DNA of 64,000 nucleotides from Dehalococcoidia bacterium (GTDB lineage Bacteria > Chloroflexota > Dehalococcoidia > DSTF01 > JACRBR01): assembly GCA_040902535.1 (NCBI GenBank), contig JBBDXD010000018.1, positions 124,001 to 188,000 on the forward strand, given 5' to 3'. How positions within the stretch are numbered: position 1 is the first letter of the stretch; each line of letters begins with the position of its first letter. A program made the translations under genes and the position numbers. Shown piece by piece: positions 44,341-53,047 of the stretch. The notes under the pieces were generated by a model. It searched no databases and had not been told where the DNA came from. It saw only the letters and a program-made list of their open reading frames with translations.

Positions 44341-44910
44341 ATGGACTCACCCGCCACCTGGGGAGGCAAACGGCCCGGCGCCGGCGCCCCGCGAGGCAAC
44401 CTCAACGGCCTCAAGAACGGCCGCCGCTCGCCAAGGCTCCTCGCCTACCTGCGCGCCCTCGCCACCGACCCCGTCATGCAACGCTTCATCGTCGAAATGA
44501 TGCGCGTCGGCGCCCGCGGCGGCGATACCTCCGCGCTCGTCAAGCACGCCCTCAAGGGCGTCCCCATCACCGACGCGAAGCACGAGTACGCCCGCAGGCG
44601 CCTCCGCAGGCTCCGCAACGCCCGCGCCCGCCGCATCGAGCGCCTCGTCATGGCGCTCCCCCACGGCACGTGGATCGTCCCCCCGCCCGCCATCGAGCGA
44701 GACGCCGACGGCGGCCCCATCGTCTTCCTCCGCGAGACCGATGGCGCGCCCTACAACCCGCTCACCAACCGCTACGAGCCCGTGACGCCGGGCGTCTCCC
44801 GCACCATCACCGCCGCCCATCGACGCGTCCAGCGCGCCCTCCACCGCCGCTACTACGAAGACCTCCTCGAGTGGTGGGAAGAGGAATACAGCGACCCCCC
44901 GCTCGCATGA
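44341..44910 (+). CDS. Small basic protein with GAPRGNLNGLKNG motif
   Basis: A 189-residue protein. The N-terminus WGGKRPGAGAPRGNLNGLKNGRRS carries a motif common in phage and transposon-associated proteins of unknown role; it resembles the start of some small terminase-like proteins. The middle is Arg-rich and helical, and the end has many Tyr and Glu residues (RRYYEDLLEWWEEEYSD). No enzyme motif. It is adjacent to repeat DNA on both sides. Function unknown; the codon pattern supports a real gene. Confidence 0.6.
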   Translation: MDSPATWGGKRPGAGAPRGNLNGLKNGRRSPRLLAYLRALATDPVMQRFIVEMMRVGARGGDTSALVKHALKGVPITDAKHEYARRRLRRLRNARARRIERLVMALPHGTWIVPPPAIERDADGGPIVFLRETDGAPYNPLTNRYEPVTPGVSRTITAAHRRVQRALHRRYYEDLLEWWEEEYSDPPLA

Positions 44911-44940
44911 ACACCAGCACACTCGCCCCCACCCCCAAAC

Positions 44941-45295
44941 AACCTCTGTGCCTCTGCGCCTCGGCGGTTCCCGTCCCCGAAAAACCCAAACAACCTCTGG
45001 GTCTCCGCGACGCTGCGGTCCCCGTCCCCGAAAAACCCAAACAACCTCTGCGTCTCTGCGACTCTGCGGCCCCCGTCCTCGAAACATCCCCCAAGAAACC
45101 TCTGCGTCTCTGCGACTCTGCGGTTCCCGTCCCCGAAATGCCCAAACACCTCTGCTTCTTTGCGACTCTGCGGTTCCCGTCCCCGAAATGCCCAAACACA
45201 TCTGCTTCTCTGCGACTCTGCGGTTCCCGTCCCCGAAATGCCCAAACACTCTGTGCCTCTGTGCCTCTGTGGTTCCCGTCCCCCAAAGAGCGTGC
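44941..45295. repeat. Seven-unit ~51-bp tandem array built of 8-bp repeats
   Basis: Seven units begin near 44941, 44992, 45043, 45097, 45147, 45197 and 45247, so the spacing is 51, 51, 54, 50, 50 and 50. Each unit holds three octamers of the CCTCTGCG kind followed by GTTCCCGTCCCCGAAA and CCCAAACA. The octamer block resembles the CTCTGCGACTCTGCGG-like repeats scattered in many bacterial genomes. The spacing is not a multiple of three in the later units, so it is not a coding repeat. The rest up to 45432 shows nothing. Confidence 0.85.
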
Positions 45296-45432
45296 CCCTC
45301 CGCCGCCGCGGTTGCCCTCCCCCGCGCACTCAATCAAAACGGACAATCAAGATCAGCTTCGAACACGTGCGAAGCGCGCCCGGAAAGCGCAAGCAATCAA
45401 ATTTGCAGCAAGGCGAGGCGCCGGGACGACGG

Positions 45433-46863
45433 CTACGCGCCGTCTTCGCTGCGGGCGACATATCGCGCGAGCGCCGATGCTGCGCGGTCGACGGACGGGT
45501 ACACCGCCAGCCGCGCGTCCGTCAGCAACCGCCGGCCGCCCTCGACCGCGCGCCACTTCGTCTCGTCGGGCGAATCGGCGGTGCCCAGCACGAACGCCAG
45601 CGGCTTGCCCGCTTCGCGCGCCCGTTCGCCGATCTGCACGAAGCGCTGCACTAGGTGCGCCATGCGTTCGATGGCGTCCGGGCGGCCCAACACCCAGTCT
45701 TCGCCGACGTTCGCGATCAGCACGTCGAACGCCGGGTGCGCGAGCATCATCTCCAGCACGCGCGCGCCCGACACGCCCGACCCCGCCAGGATCGACTGGT
45801 CGACGGGATTGTCCACCCAGTCTGCCAGTTGCGGCGCCTTCTCTCGAAGCACCGCGCGGATCTCGTCGGGCAGCTTCGGCACGTGCAGGCCGGCCTCCTC
45901 GCAGACATCGGCCGACTGCACGGCGCGACCGCCGCCGCCCCCGACGACGCCCGCATTGCGGCCAGCCGCTCCGCTGAGGTTCGCGAACGCCACGAGCATG
46001 TCAATCAACTCGTCGAACGTCAGCACTTCGAGCGCGCCCGCCTGCCGGATCGCCGCGCTCCACACCTGCCGCTGCCCCGCCAGCGCCGCCGTGTGCGATG
46101 CGGCGGTCCGGGATCCGGCGCCCGTGCGGCCGCCTTTCAGGATGACGACGGGCTTCGCGGCGGCGCACGCGCGCAGCGCTTCGAACAGCCGCCGGCCGTC
46201 GCGCGTGCCTTCGATATACGCGCCGACGACGCGCGTGTGCGGGTCTTCGGCAAGGTGCAGCAGCAGGTCGGCCTCGGTGATGTCGAGCGCGTTGCCATAG
46301 CTGACGACTTTGCTGAAGCGCAGGCCGCGCGCGGCGCCATGAAGCATGAGCTCGACGCTGTTATTGCCGCTCTGGCTGATGAACGCCACGTCGCCGCGCT
46401 GCTGCGGGAGGTCGGGACGGAAGGAGAGCCCGCTCGTCGAGTCGAAGACGCCCATGCAGTTCGGCCCGAGGATGCGGATGCCCGCCTGCTGCGCCGCCGC
46501 CAGCACGCGCTGTTCGAGGTCCGCCGCCGCTGCGTCGCCGGTCTCGCTGAAGCGGCCGGTGAAGAGATGCAGCGTCGTGACGTGCTTCGCGCGGGCCTGA
46601 TCGATCAGTTCGAGCACGGCATCGGCGGGGATGCAGGAGATGACGAGGTCGACATCGCCGGGCACTTCGGCGAGCGACGGGTACGCGGGGAGGCCGGCGA
46701 CCTCCGTCGCGCGCGGGTTGATCGGATAGATCGCACCCGCGAAGCCGGCGCCGATGATGGCCTTCACGTAATCGTGGCCGGGGCTGTCGACATTCGAAGA
46801 AGCGCCGGCGATGGCGACAGAGCGCGGCGCGAAGAGGGTGCTGGGGACGGCGCTGGTGGGCAT
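45433..46863 (-). CDS. ADP-forming acyl-CoA synthetase, alpha-type subunit
   Basis: A 476-residue protein with the CoA-binding domain (LFAPRSVAIAGASSN, NPRATEVAGLPAYPSL) and the succinyl-CoA-synthetase-like ligase domain. GPNCMGVFD and the catalytic-His loop SRTAASHTAALAG (His ~265) are clear. It would make acetyl- or other acyl-CoA reversibly with ATP formation. The ATP-grasp beta part is missing from this protein and from the window, so a separate subunit must exist elsewhere. The ATG lies 8 bases after TACCCT. Confidence 0.87.
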   Translation of the reverse strand: MPTSAVPSTLFAPRSVAIAGASSNVDSPGHDYVKAIIGAGFAGAIYPINPRATEVAGLPAYPSLAEVPGDVDLVISCIPADAVLELIDQARAKHVTTLHLFTGRFSETGDAAAADLEQRVLAAAQQAGIRILGPNCMGVFDSTSGLSFRPDLPQQRGDVAFISQSGNNSVELMLHGAARGLRFSKVVSYGNALDITEADLLLHLAEDPHTRVVGAYIEGTRDGRRLFEALRACAAAKPVVILKGGRTGAGSRTAASHTAALAGQRQVWSAAIRQAGALEVLTFDELIDMLVAFANLSGAAGRNAGVVGGGGGRAVQSADVCEEAGLHVPKLPDEIRAVLREKAPQLADWVDNPVDQSILAGSGVSGARVLEMMLAHPAFDVLIANVGEDWVLGRPDAIERMAHLVQRFVQIGERAREAGKPLAFVLGTADSPDETKWRAVEGGRRLLTDARLAVYPSVDRAASALARYVARSEDGA

Positions 46864-46915
46864 CGTGGGTGAGGGTAGCGAGTGGGAGCGGGAAGCGGGA
46901 GCCGGAGTGCGGAGG

Positions 46916-47908
46916 TTACTGCTGCGCGAGCAGCCTTGCGGCGTCTTTGGCGTGGTAGGTGATGATGATGTCGGCGCCGGCGCGCTTGATCGAGGTGAGG
47001 ATCTCCATCATGACGCGCGGCCCATCGATCCAGCCGTTCGCTTCGGCGGCCTTCAACATCGCGTACTCGCCGCTGACGTTGTAGGCGGCGAGCGGCGTAT
47101 CGAACGCCTCGCGCGCCTGCGCAATGACGTCCAGGTACGAGAGAGCCGGCTTCACCATGACGATGTCTGCGCCCTCGTTGATGTCGTCTTCGATCTCGAG
47201 CAGCGCCTCGCGGGCATTCGGCGGGTCCATCTGGTAGCCGCGGCGGTCGCCGAACTGCGGCGTGCTGTCGGCGGCTTCGCGGAACGGGCCGTAGAAGGCA
47301 GACGCATACTTGGCGCTGTACGCCATGATCGGCGTCTGCACGTAGCCTGCCTCATCGAGTTCCTCGCGGATGACGGCGACGCGGCCATCCATCATGTCGC
47401 TCGGCGCGACCATGTCAGCGCCGGCACGCGCATGCGACACGGCCGTGCGCGCCAGCAAGTCGACAGAACGGTCGTTGTCGACGTCGCCATCGACGATGAC
47501 GCCGCAGTGACCGTGGCTGGTGTATTCGCAGAGGCAGACGTCGGTGATGACGACGAGGTGCGGCGCGACGGCTTTAAACGCGCGCACGGCCTCCTGGACG
47601 ATGCCGGCGTCGTGGTAGGCCTCGCTGCCCTCAGGGTCCTTCGAAGCCGGGAGCCCGAAGAGGAGCACCGCCGGGATGCGGAGCTGCTGCAGGTCGTCGG
47701 CCTCGTGGCGGACCATGTCCAGCGAGATCCGATACTGGCCGGGCATCGACGGGATCTCATCGCGGATGCCGGCGCCGTGGGTGACGAAGAGCGGATAGAC
47801 GAAATCGGAGGGCGAAAGGCGCGTCTCCGCGGTGAGCCGCCGCAGTCCCTCGGACTGCCGCAACCGGCGGTGCCGGGCAAAGTCGCCTCGCGTGGTCAGA
47901 TCGAGCAT
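46916..47908 (-). CDS. hemB: Porphobilinogen synthase
   Basis: A 330-residue delta-aminolevulinate dehydratase that joins two ALA molecules in tetrapyrrole synthesis. The Schiff-base lysines lie in [18 protein letters not shown] and [13 protein letters not shown]. The metal-site segment reads [14 protein letters not shown], with the Cys residues of the zinc form. TACAAT ends 6 bases before the ATG, a clean leaderless promoter. It lies between the acyl-CoA synthetase and a lipoprotein, without other hem genes. Confidence 0.96.
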   Translation of the reverse strand: MLDLTTRGDFARHRRLRQSEGLRRLTAETRLSPSDFVYPLFVTHGAGIRDEIPSMPGQYRISLDMVRHEADDLQQLRIPAVLLFGLPASKDPEGSEAYHDAGIVQEAVRAFKAVAPHLVVITDVCLCEYTSHGHCGVIVDGDVDNDRSVDLLARTAVSHARAGADMVAPSDMMDGRVAVIREELDEAGYVQTPIMAYSAKYASAFYGPFREAADSTPQFGDRRGYQMDPPNAREALLEIEDDINEGADIVMVKPALSYLDVIAQAREAFDTPLAAYNVSGEYAMLKAAEANGWIDGPRVMMEILTSIKRAGADIIITYHAKDAARLLAQQ

Positions 47909-47938
47909 GACCTCATTGTAGCGCGACGGCGCAGGGGC

Positions 47939-48916
47939 TCATTCCAGGGCCAGGAACCGCTTGTCGCCATCGTCGAACGAGAAGAAGGGCGCGGCGATGA
48001 GGATGAGGTTCGTCTCATCGGCCGGGACTTCGAAGCAGACCGCTCCTTCGAGCGAGCCGCCGGGGAACATTTCGCCGTTGATCTCGCCGGAGTAGAAGCC
48101 GCAGCCGTGTTCGAAGTTGTCATACACAAGGTCGCGCGATCCGGTCAGCGAGAAGTCGCTGCCTGAGACGGAACGCGTCTCCTCGCCCTCACCGGCGTGC
48201 TCGGCGCGGAGGCGTATCAGCACGTAGCGGTTGCCGGCGGACGGCGGGGCGACGAAGTCGTCCTCTGCGATGACCTCGGCGGCCGCGTCGGGGTTGACGT
48301 TGAGCACCGTCAACTGGAGATCGTTGGTGATGACCGACTCGCCGATGGCGACGGCTTCGCCGCGAGACCGGCCAGGGCCGGAGGGCGCGTCATCGTCATC
48401 GTCGTCCGTGCCGGCGGTGATGGTGGCCTCGCCGAACAGTCCATCGCCGAGATCGCAGGGGTCCTCTTCGTCGGTGTCGGCCTTCCACTCGCCGTCCTCG
48501 AGCACCCAGAAGTCTGAGAACGAGCCTTCGCCTTCGGCATCATCGAACTCCGTGCCTTCGACGTCGATCTTCGCCTGGACGAAGGCACGGTCGTCCTCGA
48601 ACCGCACGTCGGTGATGTCCACCGTGGCATCGCGGTCGCTCAGGTCGCCGATGAAGACCGTTGCAAACGCGAGGATGGCGCGAAAGTCGTTGCGTTCGCA
48701 GCGCGACTGGAAGTCCGAGCTGAAGTGTTCGTAGAAGCCCTCGACGTCGCCATCGAGGAACGTTTCGATGGCGTCTTCGAAGGTTCGGCGCAGGTCAGCG
48801 TCGCGGCGTTCGAGTTCGGCACGGTCGTTGACCACGACCCCGCCGTCGGAGCCACCGTCGCCGAGGCAGGCGGTGAACGTGAGCGCGAGCACAGTCGCCA
48901 AAACGACGAGACGCAT
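47939..48916 (-). CDS. Lipoprotein with DUF4352-like domain
   Basis: A 325-residue exported protein. The N-terminus is a lipoprotein signal (LVVLATVLALTFTAC, Cys 17). A SnoaL/DUF4878-like segment follows (residues ~35-145), then an Asp-rich linker (TDDDDDDAP) and a beta-sandwich from about residue 185 that follows the DUF4352 pattern (AIGESVITNDLQLTVLNV, NRYVLIRLRAEH, VCFEVPADETNLILI). GGAGGAAG lies before the ATG. It is probably on the outer face of the membrane; the role is unknown. Confidence 0.82.
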   Translation of the reverse strand: MRLVVLATVLALTFTACLGDGGSDGGVVVNDRAELERRDADLRRTFEDAIETFLDGDVEGFYEHFSSDFQSRCERNDFRAILAFATVFIGDLSDRDATVDITDVRFEDDRAFVQAKIDVEGTEFDDAEGEGSFSDFWVLEDGEWKADTDEEDPCDLGDGLFGEATITAGTDDDDDDAPSGPGRSRGEAVAIGESVITNDLQLTVLNVNPDAAAEVIAEDDFVAPPSAGNRYVLIRLRAEHAGEGEETRSVSGSDFSLTGSRDLVYDNFEHGCGFYSGEINGEMFPGGSLEGAVCFEVPADETNLILIAAPFFSFDDGDKRFLALE

Positions 48917-49089
48917 GACTTCCTCCTCGAAGGAGTATCGGCAGGGCCGCGGGAAGCCGCCATTCGGCCCGGGAACCGGGGCAATCTGCGAGGGGCATTA
49001 ATCGGCGCTAATGGTGCGTTAACAGGGCGAGCCTATGCTGCGTCCATCGGCGTGGGGGCGGACACAAAAACCCCAGCCGGTGCACCAGG

Positions 49090-49145
49090 ATCAGCGTATC
49101 GGCTGATCGGAGAAGCCGGGCGGTCGCGGGGACGTCCGGCTTCTC
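49090..49145. terminator. Paired hairpins after the flavin reductase gene
   Basis: GAGAAGCCGG and CCGGCTTCTC (49110-49145) form a perfect 10-bp stem; ATCAGC and GCTGAT (49090-49107) form a second. They lie downstream of the minus-strand gene ending at 49173; a TTTTT run on that strand comes further on, near 49065. Nothing else is seen between 48917 and 49172. Confidence 0.5.
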
Positions 49146-49172
49146 TCATTGATGCCTGGACGGGGCGCGCGA

Positions 49173-49844
49173 TCAACCGCGTTCCTTGCGCTCGGCATCG
49201 TGTTCCGCCTGCTCGCGCCGCTGCTCCACGTCTTCTTCATCGCCGAGCGTCGCGACGCCTTCTTCGACGTCGCGTTTAATGTCGGCGGACTCGGGGATGC
49301 GCGCTTCCAGGCGCTCGCCGAGGGTCGCGTAGAAGTTCATGCCGAGATAGTGAAGCGGCCGTTCTTCGGGATCGCCCAGGAGCCACGTCTCGCCGAACGC
49401 GTCCTTCTCCGCCTGCGCAGCAACGACTTTGCCGACGAACAGCGTGTGGTCGCCAATGGTGAACGCGTCGTGGACGCCGCACTCGATCCAGCCGACGCAA
49501 CCTTCGAGGAGCGGTGCATCGATCTTGCGCGCGGCGAAGGCCGGCAGGCGCGTGAGTTCCATCTTGTTGAGTTCCACACCGCTGACGCTGCCGACGTACT
49601 GGACGTGATGGAGGAGTTGGCGCGTGGGAACATTGAGCGCGAATTCTTCGCTGAACTTGATCATGTCGTGCGTGTGCCGGGCAGGGTGCACGGCAATCCC
49701 GATCAGCGGCGGGTCGATGCTCAGCGGCGACACGAAGACGGCCGGCATGATGTTCGGATTGCCTCGCCAGGACGTGGTTACCAGGACGACGGGGCCGCCG
49801 CTGAGTAACCGCCGTGCTTCTCGCTCGTCGATTTGATGTCGCAT
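49173..49844 (-). CDS. Flavin reductase-like FMN-binding protein
   Basis: A ~223-residue split-barrel flavoprotein of the DIM6/NTAB (flavin reductase) family. GGPVVLVTTSWRGNPNIMPAVFVSPLSIDPPLIGIAV is the typical FMN-binding part (cited here only as a region, residues ~15-50), and EFALNVP and GCVGWIECGVHD follow. The C-terminus is acidic and helical. ATG 49844 lies 6 bases behind TACGAT, which supports a leaderless start; GTG 49859 is less likely. Substrate unknown; it may supply reduced flavin. Confidence 0.87.
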   Translation of the reverse strand: MRHQIDEREARRLLSGGPVVLVTTSWRGNPNIMPAVFVSPLSIDPPLIGIAVHPARHTHDMIKFSEEFALNVPTRQLLHHVQYVGSVSGVELNKMELTRLPAFAARKIDAPLLEGCVGWIECGVHDAFTIGDHTLFVGKVVAAQAEKDAFGETWLLGDPEERPLHYLGMNFYATLGERLEARIPESADIKRDVEEGVATLGDEEDVEQRREQAEHDAERKERG

Positions 49845-49907
49845 CGGCCCATCGTACACCGCGGCGGGGAGTCAACGGCGCGTAAAGCGCGTCGGCGGGC
49901 GGGTCGA

Positions 49908-50106
49908 ATGCGTGTGCTGCTGTGCCGCGCGGGCTGAAAGCCCGCGCTCGATTAACCGCGGTGGGAACCCGCGGCGGAAGGGTCGGTTGGCAGGGAAAAG
50001 CGGAGCCGCCGGAGGCGCGCCCGATCCGACCGCGCGCCGATGGCGCTGCGTTTCCCCGGTCGATGCGTGTGCTGCTATGCCGCGCGGGCTGAAAGCCCGC
50101 GCTCGA
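49908..50106. repeat. Two 44-bp direct repeats with GC hairpin
   Basis: 49908-49951 and 50063-50106 are identical at 43 of 44 positions and lie 155 bases apart. Each holds GCGCGGGCTGAAAGCCCGCG, a strong hairpin with a GAAA-like loop. The same core is at 2369-2389. The 332-base gap between flavin reductase and larC contains no gene besides these. Confidence 0.85.
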
Positions 50107-50176
50107 ATCCGATCGCGTCAAGCTTGGGCGCGGACGATCTCATCGCGCGCGGTACGCTTGGGGCGCGGAGGCTGAC

Positions 50177-51358
50177 TTGACTCGTGCCGGCTATCTCGAT
50201 TGCTTCTCCGGCATCAGCGGCGACATGCTCCTCGGGGCGTTGCTCGACGCGGGCGTGCCGCTCGCGGAGCTAGACGCCGAGCTGGCGAGGCTCAACGTCG
50301 CCGGGTGGAGTCTGCGTGCCGAGCGCGTGACGCGCGCCGGGATCGCCGCCACACGGGCGCACGTCGACCTGGTGGAGTCGCCACAGCCCCACCGCCGGCT
50401 GCCGGACGTGCTCGCCCTTTTCGACGCGTCGTCGTTGCACGCGGACGATCGCGAGCGGGCGTCGAAGGTCTTCCGCCGCCTTGCGGACGCCGAAGCGCGC
50501 GTACACGGCATTGCGCCGGAAGAGGTCGATTTTCACGAAGTCGGTGCGCTCGATTCGATCGTCGATATCGTCGGCGGCGCGATCGGGCTCCGGCTGCTCG
50601 GCATCGACGCGCTGTACTGCTCGGCATTGCCGGCGGGCGGAGGCACGGTACGCGCGGCGCACGGCGTGTTGCCGGTGCCGGCGCCGGCAACACTCGAGTT
50701 GATCGCAATGGCAAAGGCGCCGGTCGCTGCGTCGAGCGGCGACCGGCCGATGGAGCTTGTGACGCCGACCGGTGCGGCGCTCGTGACGGAGCTTGCGACG
50801 TTCGAACGGCCGGCGATGCGGGTCGACGGCGTCGGCTACGGCGCAGGCGGGCGCGATCCGGAGGGCTGGCCGAACGTGCTCCGGCTCTGGGTCGGCGAGG
50901 TCGTCGAGGCGCCGTCCGGCGGCACGTTGCTGTTCGAAACGAACATCGACGACATGAACCCCGAGATTCTGGGCTACGTGCAGGAGAAGCTGTTCGAGGC
51001 AGGCGCCGCCGACGCATGGATCCAGCCCATACAGATGAAGAAGAACCGGCCCGGCATGTTGCTCTCGGTGATCTGTTCGGTCGAACGCGAAGATGCGATC
51101 GCGCGCATCATCCTGCGCGAGACTTCGACGCTGGGGATGCGTGTCACGCCGGTGCGGCGGCACGAGGCGCAGCGTGAGGTGCTCGAGTTCGACTCGACGC
51201 TTGGGCCGGCGGCGGTGAAGGTGAAGCGGCTGCCGGGCGAGCCACCTCGGGCCGCACCGGAGTACGAAGCGTGCCGCAGGCTCGCGGAGACGCACGCCAT
51301 GCCGCTCTCGGAGGTGTATCGCATCGTCGAGCGCGAGGCGCTCGAGCGGTTGTCGTAA
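50177..51358 (+). CDS. larC: LarC-type nickel insertion protein
   Basis: A 393-residue protein of the LarC family, which inserts nickel into the pincer cofactor (P2TMN) of lactate racemase and related enzymes. Start GYLDCFSGISGDMLLGALLDAG, the DFHEVGALDSIVDIVGGA motif, and the C-terminal ETNIDDMNPEILGYV and KKNRPGMLLSV are all present. In lactobacilli larC needs a frameshift; here it is one frame. The TTG at 50177 has GGAGG five bases upstream. larA, larB and larE are not in the window. Confidence 0.92.
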   Translation: MTRAGYLDCFSGISGDMLLGALLDAGVPLAELDAELARLNVAGWSLRAERVTRAGIAATRAHVDLVESPQPHRRLPDVLALFDASSLHADDRERASKVFRRLADAEARVHGIAPEEVDFHEVGALDSIVDIVGGAIGLRLLGIDALYCSALPAGGGTVRAAHGVLPVPAPATLELIAMAKAPVAASSGDRPMELVTPTGAALVTELATFERPAMRVDGVGYGAGGRDPEGWPNVLRLWVGEVVEAPSGGTLLFETNIDDMNPEILGYVQEKLFEAGAADAWIQPIQMKKNRPGMLLSVICSVEREDAIARIILRETSTLGMRVTPVRRHEAQREVLEFDSTLGPAAVKVKRLPGEPPRAAPEYEACRRLAETHAMPLSEVYRIVEREALERLS

Positions 51359-51390
51359 GCTGGAAGTTGGAGGTTAGAAGGCTGAGCGAG
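51359..51390. repeat. Short heptad array TGGAAGT
   Basis: TGGAAGT, TGGAGGT and TAGAAGG units fill the short gap between the convergent larC and MBL genes. Confidence 0.5.
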
Positions 51391-51397
51391 AACCGGT

Positions 51398-52318
51398 CTA
51401 CTTCGCGATGATCTTCGTCTCTGCGCCCTTGCCTTCGAGCGTGACCTTGCCTTCGGACTGGAGCTTGTGCAGGTGCGCGAGCACCTGGCCCTGCGCCATG
51501 CCCATGAGCCGCTTGTCGAGCTCCGGGTAGATCGACTTCAGTAGCGACTTCACGCTGTCCTTGCCGCTTGCGAGCAGGCCGACGATCTGGTCCTCGCGCT
51601 GCTGCCGGTGGTCGATCAACTCCTGGATCTTGCGATTCGGGTCTTTGACCGCCGGGCCGTGACCGGGCGCCAGCATCTGCGCATCGAGCGACTGCATCTT
51701 GCGAAGCGAGCGGATGTATTCGGCCATGTCGCCGTGCGGCGGCGGCGAGATCGCGGCGGTACCGACGCCGAGCACGTTATCGCCGGCAAACAGCACGTTG
51801 TCATCTTCGAGGAGGATGCAGAGATGACCGGCGGTGTGGCCCGGTGCGTGCACGCATCGCAGGCGCAGCGAGCCGACGTTCAGCACGTCATTGTCGTTCA
51901 CGCGGACGTCGGGCGTGGCCTTCGCGGCTTCGGCGCGCCATTTCTTCGCCTGTTCGCGCGCTTCCTTGTGTTCCTCCGGAATCTCGACATCGCCACTGCC
52001 TTCGTCGGGGTTGAGGAGGAGCGTCTCCTCGTCCTTGTGCACGACGATCTGCGCGCCCGTCGCGTCTCGCAGACGGTGGGCGCCGCTCGAGTGGTCGTAG
52101 TGGTGGTGCGTGATGATGATGTACTTGAGCTTCGCTTCGCCGAGGTTTCCGAGCACCTCCATGCGACTGTTGAACGACTCGTCGTCGCTGAATCCCGAGT
52201 CGATGATGGCGGCTGCGTTGCCGTCGCGGACGAGGAACACGTTGGGCGGGTACGGCTGCGGAAACCAGGACAGGTCGACGTGAAGGCTTGTGACGTGCGG
52301 TGTGATCTCGATCGCCAA
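51398..52318 (-). CDS. Metallo-beta-lactamase-fold hydrolase (LACTB2-like)
   Basis: A 306-residue MBL-fold protein. THHHYDHSSG (about residues 70-79) supplies the HxHxDH zinc site, APGHTAGH and APGHGPAV the later ligands. The C-terminal ~70 residues are a winged-helix extension as in LACTB2-like hydrolases and nucleases. The TTG at 52318 is chosen for GGAGGG five bases before it. Substrate is unknown; RNase, thioesterase or glyoxalase activity are all possible in this group. Confidence 0.88.
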   Translation of the reverse strand: MAIEITPHVTSLHVDLSWFPQPYPPNVFLVRDGNAAAIIDSGFSDDESFNSRMEVLGNLGEAKLKYIIITHHHYDHSSGAHRLRDATGAQIVVHKDEETLLLNPDEGSGDVEIPEEHKEAREQAKKWRAEAAKATPDVRVNDNDVLNVGSLRLRCVHAPGHTAGHLCILLEDDNVLFAGDNVLGVGTAAISPPPHGDMAEYIRSLRKMQSLDAQMLAPGHGPAVKDPNRKIQELIDHRQQREDQIVGLLASGKDSVKSLLKSIYPELDKRLMGMAQGQVLAHLHKLQSEGKVTLEGKGAETKIIAK

Positions 52319-52538
52319 GTATCACCCTCCGGGCGCGGCTCTGCTCGCAGCGCGACCACGGGGCGGAGACCTGTCCGCTGCGACGAGATCGTACGTTACA
52401 GGGCCATGTCGGTCGAGTCCGGTCGTTTTTTCACCCAGTTGCAACGTTACTCTGGCCGCGATGGATGGCGTCCTTATACACGGCGCGGCGTACGCTCAAG
52501 GTGATGCACCTCATTTCGGGGCGGTCAAGGAGGACGCG

Positions 52539-52916
52539 ATGGCGACGACGAATTTCCCGGACGTGATTCCAGGCGCTGAGGTCGTGACGTCGGACGGGGC
52601 GTCGCTGGGCATGGTCGCCGACGTGGCGGATGCTTCGTTCAAGGTAGATGTCCGCATGCAGCCGGACTACTGGCTGGGCCGCGCCTACGTGATCGGGACG
52701 TCAGAGCAACGCGTCGAGATGAGCTTCACGAAATCCGACCTGAAGGCGTACAAGCTCCCTCATCCGGGCGCAACGGCCGCGGCTGATCCGGCGCAGGAAG
52801 CGCTCGCCGATAACGTGCTGCCCGAAGACGAACAGATCGCGCAGCGTCGCCGGATGGAGGAACAGCTGGCGAGGCAGCGACGCGACCTGCCGCGTGACGA
52901 CGACGCCGGCGGATAG
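52539..52916 (+). CDS. DUF2171/PRC-barrel-like protein
   Basis: A 125-residue protein. Residues ~8-70 form a small beta domain of the DUF2171/PRC-barrel kind (GAEVVTSDGASLGMVADV, FKVDV, DYWLGRAYVI, VEMSFTKSDLKAYKL). The C-terminal third is a charged helix. ATG 52539 has AAGGAGG upstream. It is homologous to the next gene, which lies 131 bases on. Such proteins are often stress-induced; the exact role is unknown. Confidence 0.78.
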   Translation: MATTNFPDVIPGAEVVTSDGASLGMVADVADASFKVDVRMQPDYWLGRAYVIGTSEQRVEMSFTKSDLKAYKLPHPGATAAADPAQEALADNVLPEDEQIAQRRRMEEQLARQRRDLPRDDDAGG

Positions 52917-53047
52917 CGTCCCAGCTCACAACCGGCGCCTTCTCGGCGCAACCTGCATGAAACTGAAATCGTGGTCGGTGCAAGGTTGCCATCCGTACAC
53001 GCCATCCCACGTACGCTCTCGATGAGATCGGAGTTGGGAGGACTGGT

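Noticed and set aside
44941-45295. Possible CRISPR array
   Set aside because: Whole units repeat without unique spacers, and the unit is itself made of octamers.
44907-45977. Open frames through the tandem array, including an ATGA-coupled one
   Set aside because: Units of 50 bases break the frame periodicity, and the translated repeats are the known spurious product of octamer DNA.
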